From contig CM052355.1 in assembly GCA_028551475.1 (NCBI GenBank), positions 4,092,001 through 4,156,000 on the forward strand: a DNA stretch of 64,000 bases, read 5' to 3'. The notes below the pieces were generated by a model. The model did no database searches. It worked only from the letters and a program-made list of their open reading frames with translations, and was not told the origin of the DNA. Numbering within the stretch: the first letter of the stretch is position 1; every line of letters begins with the position of its first letter. Below are positions 11,038 through 23,300 of the stretch, piece by piece. This stretch comes from Casuarina equisetifolia (Eukaryota; Streptophyta; Magnoliopsida; Fagales; Casuarinaceae). A program made the position numbers and the translations under genes.

Positions 11038-14000
11038 GTTGGTATGAAGGCCCAGAGAGAGAAACAAAGAGAGGATGAGAAGTGATGGGATTGGTGTTTT
11101 TGGTGGGGCAATGAGGAAAATGTTAACAGAAACACCAAAAGGAAGGCCACCCTTTGTAGTTTCTTGCTAGTGTCCTAGTGTTGAAGGGAATCATGTAAGT
11201 GCACGAAGCATAAGTGTAAGATTAGAGGGACTTAATACATTGAAGTGGTGTCCAAATCTGTCACATCTCTCTTTTTATATAATACTTATTTAGCTTTGTT
11301 GCGTGCTTTGTCGTGATAATCAAGGTGATATCATGTACTTGACTTGTTTTCGGTGGATTTAACATATAGAATATCACTAATACAGTTGATTGGTGCCCCA
11401 TTTGACAGTAAGCACTGCTTGAAGGTCAAACGGCTTGCATTTGTCCGTACATATGAAAAGTTAATAAGCAAAGAATCCCCATTAGGGCCACAGTGAAATT
11501 CTGACCTGATCAAACTTGGACAAAAACGAAGGTTCTCCAGGACCACAAAATTCTTGATAATGGCCCCGTATATACCATTACAGCTTAAGAATAAGAAAAG
11601 TAGCTGTACAGAAATAATATGATAGAAAAGTCCTGCCAGAACTAGTTCAACTTTTCTTGCTTCTTTCTCCTTCATCATCAGTGACGTGAAAGCTTTGTGA
11701 TTGAGTTAAGCCTACCTTTTATGATGGTAACACCTACACTCCAAAGGAAAAAAAAATGGTGAACTAATAAATCACTGGATGAAACCATATAAATCCCTCA
11801 AACTCTTCGAAAGAGTACCTTTTGCTGAAAGAGGGGAGGCAGAAACATTCACAGGGGAAAGAAAAAATGACTTTTCTTCCAAGAAACTAAAGTTGCTCGA
11901 AAAGTCATAGATGTCCAACATCAATCAGCATCACAAACTGATATGCTAAAAACTTACGACGCCCGTTCTTAATCAATTTCCACCATTTTTTTGTGCTCCA
12001 AGAAATGCCTAAAAACCATTGTGACTTCAAAGGTCAATTCCGCATTCCGATCCAATCGAACTGAGCTACCCTACTACTAAAAGAAGGTTAGGACTTTATG
12101 CAGACTTATTATCACCACTGCCATTTCATATGTAAGTTTGACCCATCACGGGGAAATTGCTCAAGCCTCTATATAAGGCATTTGATAAAAGTAGTCAATG
12201 AATAGACTTTAGTGGAGGTGACTAATACTCCCAATATGTGCAAAGACCTCAGTGCTACATCTGACAAAGCAGGATAAGAAAACAGCGAGAGCACGGTAAT
12301 CTGTAATGGCCAAACATAACGTGTAAGTTCTTAGACTTTCCTTGTGTATTCTGTTTTATGCTCATAGAGTCTGGTCTGCACAGAAAGCGCGATTGCTACT
12401 GTGGCTGATTAGACGAGAGATGGGCTTGATCTGGCAATGGCATGACGCAGCACTAAACACGCACTTCAACATGCCTTTGTGGGTGAAACGTCTAAGCTGC
12501 TAATTGTTTAATGAAATCTGGCCGTGGCAATAACCTTTCTTATAGCTTAGATAGGGATGTCATTGTCGTGACTAACCTCCGCAGATTCATCATCGATTCC
12601 CCTCAAAATGATCGCCGCCGATTGGTTTAACCTATCCTTAAACAATGACGATGTCAACAGAAAAAGAAAATTATTGGAGGAAGAAAAATGTTTTAAAATG
12701 TGTGAGAAATGCTGCACATCCAGACAAATGGTGCCAGCACTTGTGCTGCTTACCATTTTACATATGTTGATTGGATAAGAAGCCAGTTTATATAAAGAAA
12801 ACAATCCACCTGGAATCACTACCACCAGAAAGATATGGTTTTCTCCTCCAGATTTTGGCCAGAAACTGCCGACCGGTGCCACAAATTTTCATGCCTTTGT
12901 CGTACGAAAAACGAGGTGGATTTTGAGAAAATAACTTGATTATGATGTTTATTAACAGAAGATACTCCATGGACTGGGAAAGCTACACAGGTCCACAAGA
13001 CTACAAGAGCTGCCTCGCGGGACTTCCATGTGTCTTTTTCATCCGCTTTGGCAGCCTTTTTCTTATCTGGTAAGAAAGGATGGATTTCGCAATCATTAGT
13101 GGCGGTTTCTCCAATTCTCATTCCGAAACGACAAGCTATTTTGTTAAAAAGAACTTACCAGTTGGACAACTTTGCACCTAATAAGTTGCCTACTCATTCT
13201 TGGGTTAACACCTTCTTAGCATAGCATTGACATTAAAGTTTCAACCCGACTGATAAGATCTCAGAACCTTGTGATGCTTCCTTGCTTTGCATGATCGTAT
13301 CTGTATTTCAGTTTCTTTTTCTGCATCAACAGCTCACAAGAGCATCTCAACATATATTTTTCTTTCCCGAGTCCCACAGCAGTATATTTCTGCCTCTTGT
13401 CAAAACGATGAGAGAAGGTTAAAGATAACTTCAAGTACTCGGTTTGGCCTTTGTGCATGCAACTACGAAGGGGACAACAGAAGTTGTGATCATGGGGGAT
13501 TGTATAAGAGTTCTTCCATTTTCAAACGTGTAGAATAACTATCAAGCAGGCTAATCACCATCCAATAGTTAATGCCGCCTGATAGAACTCCAAATGTATT
13601 TAATTTCCGATATAGAATATTATGTGCTCTTAGCGATAAAACTGGTAAACATCCAGCTCAGAAAATAAGGAAAAGATCGCATGAATTGGCCTTTTCTTTA
13701 CCCCAAGCAGAATATGACAGAAAAGAAAACAAAGAAATGGATAACATGGATATCCACAGGTATTGATAGAGCTATTGAGCTGCTTGTGGCAATCTCTTAC
13801 TTATCTGCCCACATGATATTGCCTTCAGCTTAGTACTGTGCAGGATGCATTTTGCTTTATTCTGGTCGCAGAACGGTCCATGTTCTCAAGTTTGGAATCA
13901 GTCATCAAATCGGGTTACGACATTAAGCATTGCACATGGACTGATAGTTAAGGTTTTAAACGTCCAACCATCCACAGGACCGGATAAAAAGAAAAAAAAA

Positions 14001-14848
14001 GAGAGAGATTCAGGGTCTAGTGGTCCAACAAAAAGTTGATTGACACAATGGAAACAACTTTTCACCTATTCTCATGTAAACAAAATATAAAAATTAAAAT
14101 TTACCGTGCGATGTTAGTTTCAATCGGTAGTTGTCCTAAAAATTGTTCATTCTATCTTCATATAGATGATATGATTGGAACTTTCATGTAGACACAAACG
14201 AAAAAACTAGAATTTATTCTTATTCGGAGACAATTGGGAAATTGCAAGAAGAATAATGATCTAAATTTAGAAATGCGAGGAAGAGAAAGTCTCTGAAGTT
14301 GAATTCACCTCCCTGATACATCAAGATGTTGTACTTCCCAAAGAAGGGCAATCGTTCTAAATTGATAAAACATAGTAATTGTATAGAGAAATTATCGAGG
14401 AGAATCTTCGAGCCAATGGTCCGTAGAGTGCAAAAGCTTGAGCTTGAAAATGAAGACCGCTCCTCACAAGGCCCGTAAAACAGAAAACGGGCTTGTTGGT
14501 CCGGACTGTTCACTGTGATCTAACCCTCCAGAAAGGCTTTCGGATAAAACAAACTTCGGGCCGTGTGCGAACCCGAAATAGGCTCAATTCGATAGCACGG
14601 GTTTGCCCCGATCCGATTTCCAAACCATTTGGTTGGAAATGTTTCAACCACGTTGTTTATGCCCTGCAATGTATCCAATGTATATATGGCCTCTGGAAGA
14701 CCTAAGACCTCAGCTCAACACGATCATCAATATGGAAAAAGTGTCACATTTATCTAGCCACTCTCACATGGAAAAAAAAATGGCTAGAGAAGGAGTTGGC
14801 AGCAATAGAATAGTGACCATTATCAAGAAATAAACTCTTCCTCTACAA
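11038..14848. other. Intergenic DNA after GA20ox
   Basis: The first 250 bases are probably GA20ox 3' UTR. The rest has only short open frames without recognisable domains on either strand. It contains the duplicated TATA-bearing block at 11956-12225 (listed separately) and a further short match (14287-14325) to 24027-24066. Confidence 0.45.
11956..12225 (+). repeat. Duplicated block with TATA box, copy 1
   Basis: Matches 23757-24018 over most of its length. Shared stretches include GAAATGCCTA.AAACCAT, GATCCAATCGAACT, ACTACTAAAAGAAGGTTAGGA, TTTATGCAGACTTAT, GAAATTGCTCAA and CTCTATATAAGGCATTT. Each copy has small indels relative to the other. Both keep TATATAA (12170-12176 here) and CCAAT. No open frame is shared after the TATA, so it may be a promoter remnant, a non-coding gene or a mobile element. 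Confidence 0.6.
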
Positions 14849-15660
14849 AAATGTCCCATAAGGATTTTTCTAGATTTGATGGTGTAGACCTTAGAGAATA
14901 TTGGATAAATGTGAGACATTTTTTCAATATGCTAAAGTAGATGAGAATTTGAAGGTGAAATATGCCTTAGTTTATTTAGAAGGAAAGGTTGTAAAGTGGT
15001 ACAAGTATTATTGAAGGGGAGTGCAAGATAGTAAGTTAGAGTCAATTCCAAAGATACATATGCCAATGATTTGTAATATATGAGTATGGTGGTATAATTG
15101 TCAAATTCGATAGTTGAAATAAATTGAAACAACCATGAAATACATTAAGAAACCTAAAAGCTAAAACCCCTAGTGAGCTTATAGAATCTAGGTCTTACAA
15201 GAAGTTTCCTTGTAGTTTATTTTATGCAAGGACTAAAAGAAAATTTGTAAACAGAAATGCTCTTGTTGTGACCCTCAAATCTAGATGAGGTTTATATGAT
15301 AACTTTGGTACGAGAGTGTCATTTAGAATTGTTAAGGAGATTCCAAAAAATCCAACAACCTTCAAATAGGAATAGACTATATGGACATAGGAGCACCTAT
15401 AGAGTTGAACCTTCAAACCAAACTAGTAGTCTATGGGTGAAGAGTGTAGAGTTCTAGGGTAGTGGCTCTAAGTCCTATAATGTAAATGACCTCTTCAGCA
15501 TATCAACGATGCTTAAATGCAAGAAAAGAATGACAAAGGTTTATATTATTATAGTGATGAGAAATTGATCAAAAGTTATAAATGCAAAACTAAATAATTG
15601 TTTTAGGTTAAAGATAAGGTGACTTTAAACCAATCCTTGAGGAAAAGAATTAATTGAAGG
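14849..15660 (+). mobile_element. Decayed Ty3/Gypsy gag remnant
   Basis: Broken reading frames match the plant Ty3/Gypsy capsid order. FSRFDGVDLREYW is followed in a shifted frame by KYALVYLEGKVVKWY, then LKAKTPSELIESR near 15150 and a damaged zinc-knuckle segment YYSDEKLIKSYKCK near 15540, where the family has a CysCys form. Frameshifts and stops occur throughout. No protease, RT or LTRs could be joined to it. The left limit is where the homology begins and the right limit is approximate. Confidence 0.6.
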
Positions 15661-16032
15661 GAAAGGGATTGTCATGTCTTGGAAGGACACATGGCAAGTA
15701 ATTCTTAGACTTTTTTTGTGGGAAAATGCAGTTATCTTAATAGGAGAAAGTCAACTAAAATAGGAAGAAAATGCTAAAGGGAGGCACAATGAAAAAGAAT
15801 AAAACCGTCTTATACTGTAATTAGTTAGGGTTTATGTAATTATCATCCCTTAAGGAGGCTTTTATAGCTATAGTAAATTAGTGCTTAGTTTAATCTTGTA
15901 ATATCTTGGTGTTGTGTCGTGTTCCTTGGTTGTATTTCGGATAGAACTTTATAATATTAATGTTATGTTACCGGATTTGCTTGTAGATCGTTTTAGACTC
16001 AAGCCTTGAGAACATTATTTCCCACATGTGAA

Positions 16033-16410
16033 CAATGAAAGAGATTTGGGATTTTTGCTGGACAACATTTGATAAGGTGGATAGAACCAAGTAATTTGAC
16101 CTTAAACAATCCATTAGTGACCTAAAATTTTTTTTTTTTTTTGGGGGGGTGGGAGACCTTACTAATTTCCATGCTAGACTTAGGAACCTTTGGGGTAAAC
16201 TCAAAACTCATGAAGTTTTTCTTCAATGCCATTGTGGGAAGTGCAAATGCAAAATTAATGACAAGATTCTCAATCCGGATCAAGAGAATAATATTAAATA
16301 TATTTCAGAACAAGAGGACAAACATCCTTTCATGCAAGCTGTAGTTGAGCCTAGAGAAGGCATACATGCTTGCAAAGCAAGATTTGAACCAAAGATCCCT
16401 CCACGGTGAC
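16033..16410 (+). mobile_element. Decayed Ty1/Copia gag remnant
   Basis: The segments KEIWDFCWTTFDKVD (about 16040) and HARLRNLWGKLKTHE followed by CHCGKCKC (16170-16260) match the UBN2-type gag of plant Copia elements, which reads LWDEL ... CxCGKCxC. A stop codon and a T14-G7 tract (16129-16149) interrupt the frame between them. It is different from the Ty3 remnant just upstream, so two element fragments lie side by side. Confidence 0.6.
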
Positions 16411-17528
16411 AGTGCAAATGGAGGAGGTGAGGAAGTTGCATTTGCAGCCTCCCCGCACTACAAGGATGGTGGGTGTAAGCATTAATGACAACTTAAATGC
16501 AGGGGCGATTTAGGTTTTGACTTGTTTATATTTTTTTCTATTTTACTTGAATCTAACTCTCTATAATTATTAGTCTAATGTAAATTTATCATCAATTAAT
16601 AAGCAAATACACAATATAAAATATAGAGTAAGAGAGAGATATACACAGTTTTTGGTAATCACTAGTCCACTAATTCTAACCAAAGGATCATATGCTCCTA
16701 TTGTGAAAAACGAGGAATGTGTCATAGAGTACTATTTTTTAATTGTTGGTAATCTCCTTGGATGAAAGCCTAAACTTAGAAAAAATATGAGGCAATGGGC
16801 AAGGAGTGAGCCCACATGCCACAAAGCATTCACTGCTACTAATGAGCACAAGGCCCAATTTATTACCAGTGCCAAGTGAGAGCCATTTAGTACCATAGTG
16901 GGCCTACTCAGCCAATAGAGGAACACTGGGGCCTACCTTGAGTGTGGATCAAGTCTAAAAACTTGTGGATCTCCTTATCAGTTGGGCTAGTGATTTTGTA
17001 GCCAATTTGACGGTATTGTTTAACTCCTTTATTTCCTTTTCTATATGAATTATTGATCTAGAAATAAGTGGCTACATTACTTATGATTTAAGTATATTGC
17101 ATACTGTTTATCTATTAGATAATTTATATTTATATGAATTTTTAATGGGTTATATAGTCCAGTCACTTATATTGGTACTTGTAGACCTACTCCAAATTAC
17201 ATCTTTACCACATTATATATGTCACGATTCAAATATAATCTTATATTATGTTCACAAACTGGCTAGGGACATAGTTATTTTTCCCTTGGATAATTGCAGT
17301 TTCGCTTTTTTGCATTCTTTAATTTTAAAAAAATTCTATGAATTTCCAGGCGTCCGAGGTATATGAGAAGTCAACCATATTATATCTAACAACTAACAAT
17401 TGTTCCTACGACTGCCAGCTTCCCCACCACCTTCCTGCCTCTTTAAGTTCCTCCCTAAAGACGGTCCCTTCTTCAATTCATACTCTCCCTCCCCTAAGCA
17501 TCTCCACGCGTACGAACATACAAGATAC
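16411..17528. other. Intergenic DNA upstream of CXE8-like copy A
   Basis: AT-rich and without a recognisable gene. The last 90 bases (17440-17528) resemble the leader of CXE copy B (31880-31959): both contain ACGGTCCCTTCTTCAAT shortly before the start codon. Confidence 0.5.
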
Positions 17529-18533
17529 ATGGCAAACCAAACATCTTCCGTTGATCCCTACAAACTGCTCCAAATCAGCCTCAACCCAGATGGCTCCCTC
17601 ACCAGACTTGCCCCGCGGCCCACAGCGTCAGCCACCACCGACTCCAGCTCAGACCACCCCGCCCTCTCCAAGGATATCCCTCTCAACCCCACCACTAGTA
17701 CCTTCCTCCAACTCTTCCACCCCAACCCCCTCCCTCCAAACCAAAAGCTCCCTCTCATCATAGACTTCCATGGCGGGGGCTTCATTCTCTTCAGCGCTAT
17801 CTCACAAGTTTTCCATTATCTTTGTAGCAGAATGGCAGCTCAAATCCTTGTTGTAATCGCATCGGTTGAATACCGTCTGGCGCCCGAACACTGTCTTCCG
17901 GCGGCTTATGATGACGCTGTGGAAGCAATCATATGGGTCCGTAACCGGGCCAAGGATATCAACTGTGAGCCGTGGTTGAGAGAGTATGTTGACTTCTCAC
18001 GTTGCTTTCTAATGGGTGGTAGTTCTGGGGGCAATGTTGCGTACCATGCAGGTTTACGCGTGCTTGATGTTGATCTTAAACCGGTTGAAATTCAAGGTTT
18101 GATACTTAACCAGCCGTACTTTGGTGGGGTACAGAGGACGGGATCGGAGATGAGACTGATCAACGATCGGATCTTGCCGTTGGTTTGTAATGACTTGATG
18201 TGGGAGTTGGCCTTGCCTAAGGGTGCTGATCGTGATCATGAATACCGTAATCCAACGGAGGGAGGGTCCAATGCTGGCAAGATTGGACGTCTACGGAGGT
18301 GTTTGGTCAGGGGACACAGTGAGGACCCATTGTTGGATTGGCAGAAGGAGCTTGTGAAGATGTTGGAGGCACATGGGGTACACACGGTTGCCCGCTTTTA
18401 CGATGGAGGTTTCCACGCTGTGGAGGTCTTTGAACCCTCGAAGGCCGAGGATTTGGTGATGGATATCAAGGACTTTGTTCTCAGTTGTGCATCTGAGAGT
18501 TGCAGTGATGATATAATCGGATCCACCATTTGA
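17529..18533 (+). CDS. CXE8: Carboxylesterase CXE8-like, copy A (with C-terminal read-through extension)
   Basis: Plant class I CXE carboxylesterase (alpha/beta-hydrolase 3 family), intronless, 334 residues, probably cytosolic; the natural substrate is unknown. The ATG at 17529 matches the start of copy B ([18 protein letters not shown]). Active-site parts are all present: oxyanion-hole HGGG 81-84, nucleophile S165 in GGSSGG, D266 (EDPLLD) and H296 (GGFHAVEV), with the family spacing of 30 between Asp and His. RLAPEH (116-121) is also a family motif. Compared with copy B at 31960, codon 320 is TGT (18486-18488) where B has the stop TAG. The protein therefore runs 15 residues into former 3' UTR. 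Oddities against B: H122-C123 replaces HR in RLAPEHR, and W271 replaces R in LLDRQ. The 3' flank to about 18835 also matches copy B. Confidence 0.9.
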   Translation: MANQTSSVDPYKLLQISLNPDGSLTRLAPRPTASATTDSSSDHPALSKDIPLNPTTSTFLQLFHPNPLPPNQKLPLIIDFHGGGFILFSAISQVFHYLCSRMAAQILVVIASVEYRLAPEHCLPAAYDDAVEAIIWVRNRAKDINCEPWLREYVDFSRCFLMGGSSGGNVAYHAGLRVLDVDLKPVEIQGLILNQPYFGGVQRTGSEMRLINDRILPLVCNDLMWELALPKGADRDHEYRNPTEGGSNAGKIGRLRRCLVRGHSEDPLLDWQKELVKMLEAHGVHTVARFYDGGFHAVEVFEPSKAEDLVMDIKDFVLSCASESCSDDIIGSTI

Positions 18534-18559
18534 AGAAGCTGTGTCTTAACACATGAATA

Positions 18560-18835
18560 AAACTAGTATTATTTATTAAGATGTTTCTTCTCGTGTTTCT
18601 TTTCATTCATAGTAATAACGTCAAGAAAGTCTTGTCTCCCAAGAATCTGGAATATGTTGTGGCCGGTTGATGCCTTGGAAGGTAGACCCTTTCGTTTTCA
18701 AATACGCATATAGACAGCTGTGTAGTAACTACGTCAATATGACCCGGCCAGGTTATGTCGTTTTCTTTTTTACCCAACCTCCTTTCTATTAACAAGTTGG
18801 TGTTTCTCTATTTCATGATAACGTTGTCAGATTCA
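18560..18835. repeat. CXE copy A 3' flank, duplicated at 32990-33270
   Basis: Homologous to the DNA after CXE copy B. Shared features include CTATTAACAAGTTGGTGTTTC followed by TTCATGATA. This shows that the duplication that made copies A and B carried about 300 bp of downstream DNA along. Confidence 0.65.
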
Positions 18836-18954
18836 AAGGATGCAGCGCATTAGGAGGAAATCATGAACATAATAAACTCACCACTGAAAGTAACTCTCAC
18901 CAAACCTAAGCCTTTGTCAATATACTTGAGAAAAAGATTGGCAAACAGAACTGC

Positions 18955-19125
18955 AAGCTAAAGCCATAAGCCATTCATCCACGACTGAAGCGAGCAAGGG
19001 CTTGTAAGAAAAGAAAGCTTCTAAATTCCCGACCATTAAATAACGAGAAGGCTTGAGAGATTCTGGCGCAAAGACAGCTGCATGTGGTCGTCAAGACTAC
19101 ATTAGCAACCACTGACTTCCAAATT
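18955..19125 (-). pseudogene. HPR relic 1 (3' end of exon 2 only)
   Basis: Read against the intact gene at 25992-27268, this segment is the C-terminal end of its second exon. CATAAGCCATTCATCCACGACTG, AGAAAAGAAAGCTTC.AAATTCCC and AAAGACAGCT.C.TG.GG.CG.CAAGAC line up with 25985-26130. The homology stops near 19125 and DNA of retroelement character follows. It is too damaged to code. Confidence 0.7.
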
Positions 19126-19239
19126 CTACAGACTAGAAAGATGATGATGTCGATTTGTTCATGGTTCGAGAAAGTAGAGCCTTACTTGAAAAGAAAGTTG
19201 CAGAGGTCCTTCTCACAATGTTACGTTACTGCAGTTACA

Positions 19240-19690
19240 AATTTCGGCGTATGGACTGTTGGGAGAATTCAACAAAGTCACGTTAACCACAATGAGATCG
19301 AACACACAAATATAAGAATGCACACACCCAAACACAACAGATTTAATAGGGTTAGAACATTATAATGTCCTACGTTCCATGTAGTCTTTTTTCATTAGAT
19401 TTTCTCATACATTCCCTCTCCTCAAATAGGTATCTCATAGATTCTCTCATCAACTAGAATCCATGAGAGGGGCATTCTTCAACAATTAGCCCCCCATGGG
19501 GACTCTCTCAATTTGCCCCACTAGGTTTCTCTATACTTTTTCTATTTATAGAGAAACTTTGAAGGAATCCTAGTTGAATACTACTAGGAAAACCTACTTC
19601 CACATAAGGATAAGAATCCTAATCTAACACTACTAGGAATAAAGATAAGAATCCTAATCCAACACTACTAGAAAATCTACTACATCTAGA
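19240..19690. mobile_element. Probable LTR-retroelement fragment between HPR relics
   Basis: Simple AT-rich sequence with features common in plant LTRs: a short-lived TATA-like TCTATTTATAGAGAAAC (about 19540), followed by near-repeated AGATAAGAATCCTAATC and CACTACTAG stretches (about 19575-19680). No coding, no matching second LTR in the window and no clear target-site duplication. The identification is by appearance only. Confidence 0.35.
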
Positions 19691-19754
19691 AGATATTTTC
19701 TAGTTCCACAATTATATAAAGATCCCTGATTGTAATGACAACCATACCCTTTAA

Positions 19755-19870
19755 CTTAATGGTTCCACCAATCCTAACATGGACAGCCTTTTGTGGCGGT
19801 AACACAAAGTCATCGGACGTGAAAAGCTCACCGGGATCGTTTAGCTGATTTTCAAATGCATGCAAACTAG
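19755..19870 (-). pseudogene. HPR relic 2 (catalytic-end fragment)
   Basis: The minus strand reads AFENQLNDPGELFTSDDFVLPPQKAVH, clearly homologous to the catalytic segment [26 protein letters not shown] of the HPR genes nearby. The catalytic His of the PH motif has become Gln. Homology fades on both sides. It overlaps the same part of the gene as relic 1, so the two relics come from separate copies or a further duplication. Confidence 0.65.
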
Positions 19871-19895
19871 TTCCTTCTTGCTCTTGTTGCAGCAA

Positions 19896-20585
19896 GCACT
19901 ACACAAGCTGAAAATTGCCAGTCACTGAATAGAACTATAAAGAAAAAATTATAATCAGCACTTTCAATCGGAGCTATAGCTGACAGCTCTGTAGTGACAG
20001 CACAAGACAGAAAACGAGCACCTCGGATCTCTAACTGCAAAACACCAAACAAATTGCAGCCTGGTTTGTTTTTAGTTGTTTCCTCGTCTTCCTCAACGAT
20101 ATCTCCCTCTTGAAGCATACAAATACAGCACTTAGAATCGCACAAAAAGAAAAAGCTGCAGAGAACATTTGTAAATGATACGCGGCATTCATTCCAAGAA
20201 ATTTAATGCAACGCAGCGCGGTGAGAATCAACTGAAAACAAAAGAATTTGTTAAGCTTCTTAAAAGCACCTTTAATGTCTAATGGAAGCCGTAATACAAA
20301 GATTTGATGGCATTCGCGATTTTCTTAAGTATATTTTTAAAAACCGTTCTTTTCTCTTTGTGTGGATTTCATGTTTGGAGATTTATTTGAGTAGTAATCT
20401 TTAAAAGCATTTGGACTTTATCGAAGAAATGGAGTGGATTGACACTCTGATGTTGCCATTGGAGCTTGATGCTCAAAGGTCGATAATGACGAACTAGTTG
20501 CAATTTGATAGACGACATCCGAAATCAAATTGGCGAACAAAAAAGGAGAGTACTTGCACGGTCCTAGATTCATCATATTAAGTGG
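19896..20585. other. Intergenic DNA
   Basis: No gene recognised. Open frames here are short and lack known motifs. Confidence 0.4.
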
Positions 20586-23300
20586 TTATTTAATTACCTC
20601 GCTCTTTTTCAGGTTACGATTTTGAAAGGCTCCCCACAAAGGCAAGTGCTTTCTATGAGATTGAAATATGCAAATTATGCAGATAAAAAATGGAACAGCA
20701 AATGCGGGATTCGCCATATGAAGAAAGTTGGTGTTTATTTGAGAAGAAAGTTTTGAAATCGTAGTCACAGGTTCACACAGAGTCCTGTTATATTCGACTA
20801 TAGATGACAGAATCACAACATGGAGAGGTCTGAAACGTTCCACCATAAAAGACAGCTCCGTCATGAGAGCAGGATAGCCAAGACAGCACCTCCAGTCTCG
20901 TTTGTTGCAGGGGACCACTTTTCTCTGTAATCACCAAAGAGTTTGGAAATAAGAGTGGAAGAACATCTACCCCTTGGGGCATTAAATGCAGCTTTAGTCT
21001 AAGTACTCACACATAAATAATTCTCATTTACAACAATTGCAGAAAAGAGAGTGCCGCACAAATTATTGGCAATAGTGCGCAGAATTTATTCCAAGAAATT
21101 TAGGTCAAATACAATATCTTAAGAATCAATAAAGATGAAAAGAGCTATATCACAAGAAGTAGAAACGAATTTTCTTCTTTCACGCGGGTTTACCTATAGG
21201 TGCTAAAATTTTAACCGAGATACGCAAAGACTTGTTTGCAACCATCCATGTTATGTTAACTACAACATATATGAGAGAAAGCAGGATCGATTCTTATTGC
21301 GCAAATTAATCAGTGGCCAAGATATTGTGTCTGCATAGAGTTTGCAAAAATAAGTCTGAACTTGTGACAGCAGCCATCCTTATTAATTCATTGGCATATT
21401 AGGCATGCGAAAACTTGTACTACATCCTGCTGGTCACGGAAATACAACAATTCATCATATTTTCTCCACAATTGTTTACTTCGCTACAGCAATCTTAACC
21501 CCTGTATCCAGTGAAAAAAGTAGAAAATGCCAAAGGGGTCAAACAAATTTGCAATTGCGCTTCATTTTGTAACTTGTTTCTTCCCTGACTAGGATGCAGA
21601 AGAAAGGCAGCAAAACAAACATCTGAACTACTACACTTTTTTTTTCTCTCTCTTTCGGACTTGATAAATTCCTTGATCTTTGTGTCAGACACAGAAGAAT
21701 CAGTTTTCAAATTGGAGATATGCGTATTATATGAAAATTACCAATGAGAAACATTTAAAATCTCAATTATGAGACTTAGGTTTAAAGCCTTTGCTATGAA
21801 TTAGAAAACTAAAACAATACACTCAACCTAGAGCTTTAACCAAAATGCAACAGAAAAAGATTGAGAAACAGTCCTGAAAATTAAACCCATAACTCATTCA
21901 TACGTGACTGGAGAAAGCAATGGCTTGTTTGAAAAGAAAGCTTCCAAATTCCCAATCATCAAATCACGCAAACCCTCCAGAGATTCGGACGTATTGACAG
22001 CAGCGTGGGGCATCATTACAACGTTATCCAACGTAAAGAGCTCTTCAGGAACATTAGGCTCATTCTCAAACACATCCAAGCCAGCACCTGCGATCTCTCC
22101 GCGCACCAAACACTGCACTAGCTCCTTCTCATCAATAATAGCTCCATGTCCGATGTTGACAATGACTCCTTCCTTACCGAGAGCCAATAGAACTTCCTAA
22201 TTTATCATGTGCCTTGTTTGCTCAGTCAATCCGCAACATATAATTAGGACATCGCTATTAGTTGCAAGTTCACAGACATTTGTGTAGAAAGGGTATGACA
22301 CAAACTCCCTCCTCTTCCTCGATTTGTATAAGACGCTGCAACCAAAGGCCTCAAGCCTTTTCGCCACTTGGAAGCCAATGCTTCCCAATCCAACAATCCC
22401 AATTTGCTTGCCTCCCAGCTGCAATGGCCCGTTACCACGACAGGATAGGATAGAAATTATTCATCCAATAGAAAATATACAAAATAATGCACCACATTTG
22501 CATTTTTCTTTTCCTGGGTAAGTGTAAAATAAAGCACCATATTGAATCAGCAACATAAATAGCTCAACTCCATTGCAGATAGACAGATCGAACATGATAA
22601 GCAGTACAAGTAGCATTAGAATCACGAGATAAAATTGGAGAAAACATATGTGGAAGGGGTTCGAATTCAGAGAAGAAAACCTTATTCCCGAGCGGGTAAT
22701 CTCCTTTGGCAGGCCAAACCCCTTGTCTCACATACCGATCAGCAACGGAAACCTTTCTCAGCACGTCAATCAACAGCCCCACCGCCATGTCCGCAACATC
22801 CTCAGAGAAAACTTCTCCAGCATCGGCTACTGCGACTCCAAGCCGCCGGCACTCGATGATGTCGATGTGGTTGAGGCCCGTGCTGGTGGTAACAAGGAGC
22901 CTAAGCGACGGAAGCAACCGTAAAATTTCAGCGGAGATGGGAGGCCCGTAGGCGGAGCAAAGCATGGCCCCGACTGAGCGTGCATCCGTGGCCAAGAACT
23001 GGTCTAGAGGAAGAGGGGACTCCCACGCTTTGAGCAAATGGAACTTTTTCAAGAAATGGTCCCCGTAACGCTTAAGGAAAGGGGATAGTTTCAGGACTAG
23101 GACTTGAGGTAACTCCTGGGATTAGTTTTCCAGAGGCGCATGAGGAAGAGGGGAACTTGCAGCCATCGGAGGACAGACTTTGGGAGTAAGAGAAAGTGAG
23201 ACTGAAGAGAGGCCAGAAACGAGGGAATCTCTCGGCAAAACAGCAGTTGGGCACCGAAATTTCTAATGAACTGCTTGTGTGGGAATCTCGAACATGCGAT
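20586..23300. repeat. Tandem segmental duplication, unit 1 (contains HPR pseudogene)
   Basis: About 2.6 kb that matches 24740-27350 at an offset of roughly 4.05-4.1 kb, covering the whole HPR gene and its 3' flank. Clear shared flank stretches are AATGCGGGATTC..CATATGAAGAAAG (20700 and 24748), GACAGCAGC...CATATTA.GCATGC (21366 and 25433) and AGGATGCAGAAGAAAGGCAGC (21591 and 25664). Confidence 0.75.
21894..23166 (-). pseudogene. HPR3-like 2-hydroxyacid dehydrogenase, nonsense pseudogene
   Basis: Twin of the intact gene at 25992-27268, with the same two exons of the same length: exon 1 23166-22681 (486 nt) and exon 2 22418-21894 (525 nt). It cannot make the full enzyme. Codon 15 is TAA (23122-23124) where the intact copy has CAA. 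In exon 2, the Lys after RHxIN is TAG (22197-22199) where the intact copy has AAG. In addition the catalytic Arg (R253 of the intact copy, in NIGRGA) is His here (codon 22146-22148, CAT for CGT). The nucleotide-binding GLGSIG, the catalytic Glu (FENEP) and catalytic His (PHAAV) are still readable, so the loss is not ancient. No frameshift separates the lesions. Confidence 0.88.

Noticed and set aside
11331-11678. Minus-strand frame of 115 codons after GA20ox
   Set aside because: A hydrophobic start resembles a signal peptide, but there is no known motif and no neighbouring exon to extend it.
12819-13121. Minus-strand frame of 100 codons with a Lys-rich N terminus
   Set aside because: No family match, no splice partners and no clear promoter.
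22197-22200. Possible sequencing frameshift between the two halves of the HPR copy 1 second exon
   Set aside because: Comparison with the intact copy shows no change in length; the break is a single-base nonsense change (AAG to TAG).
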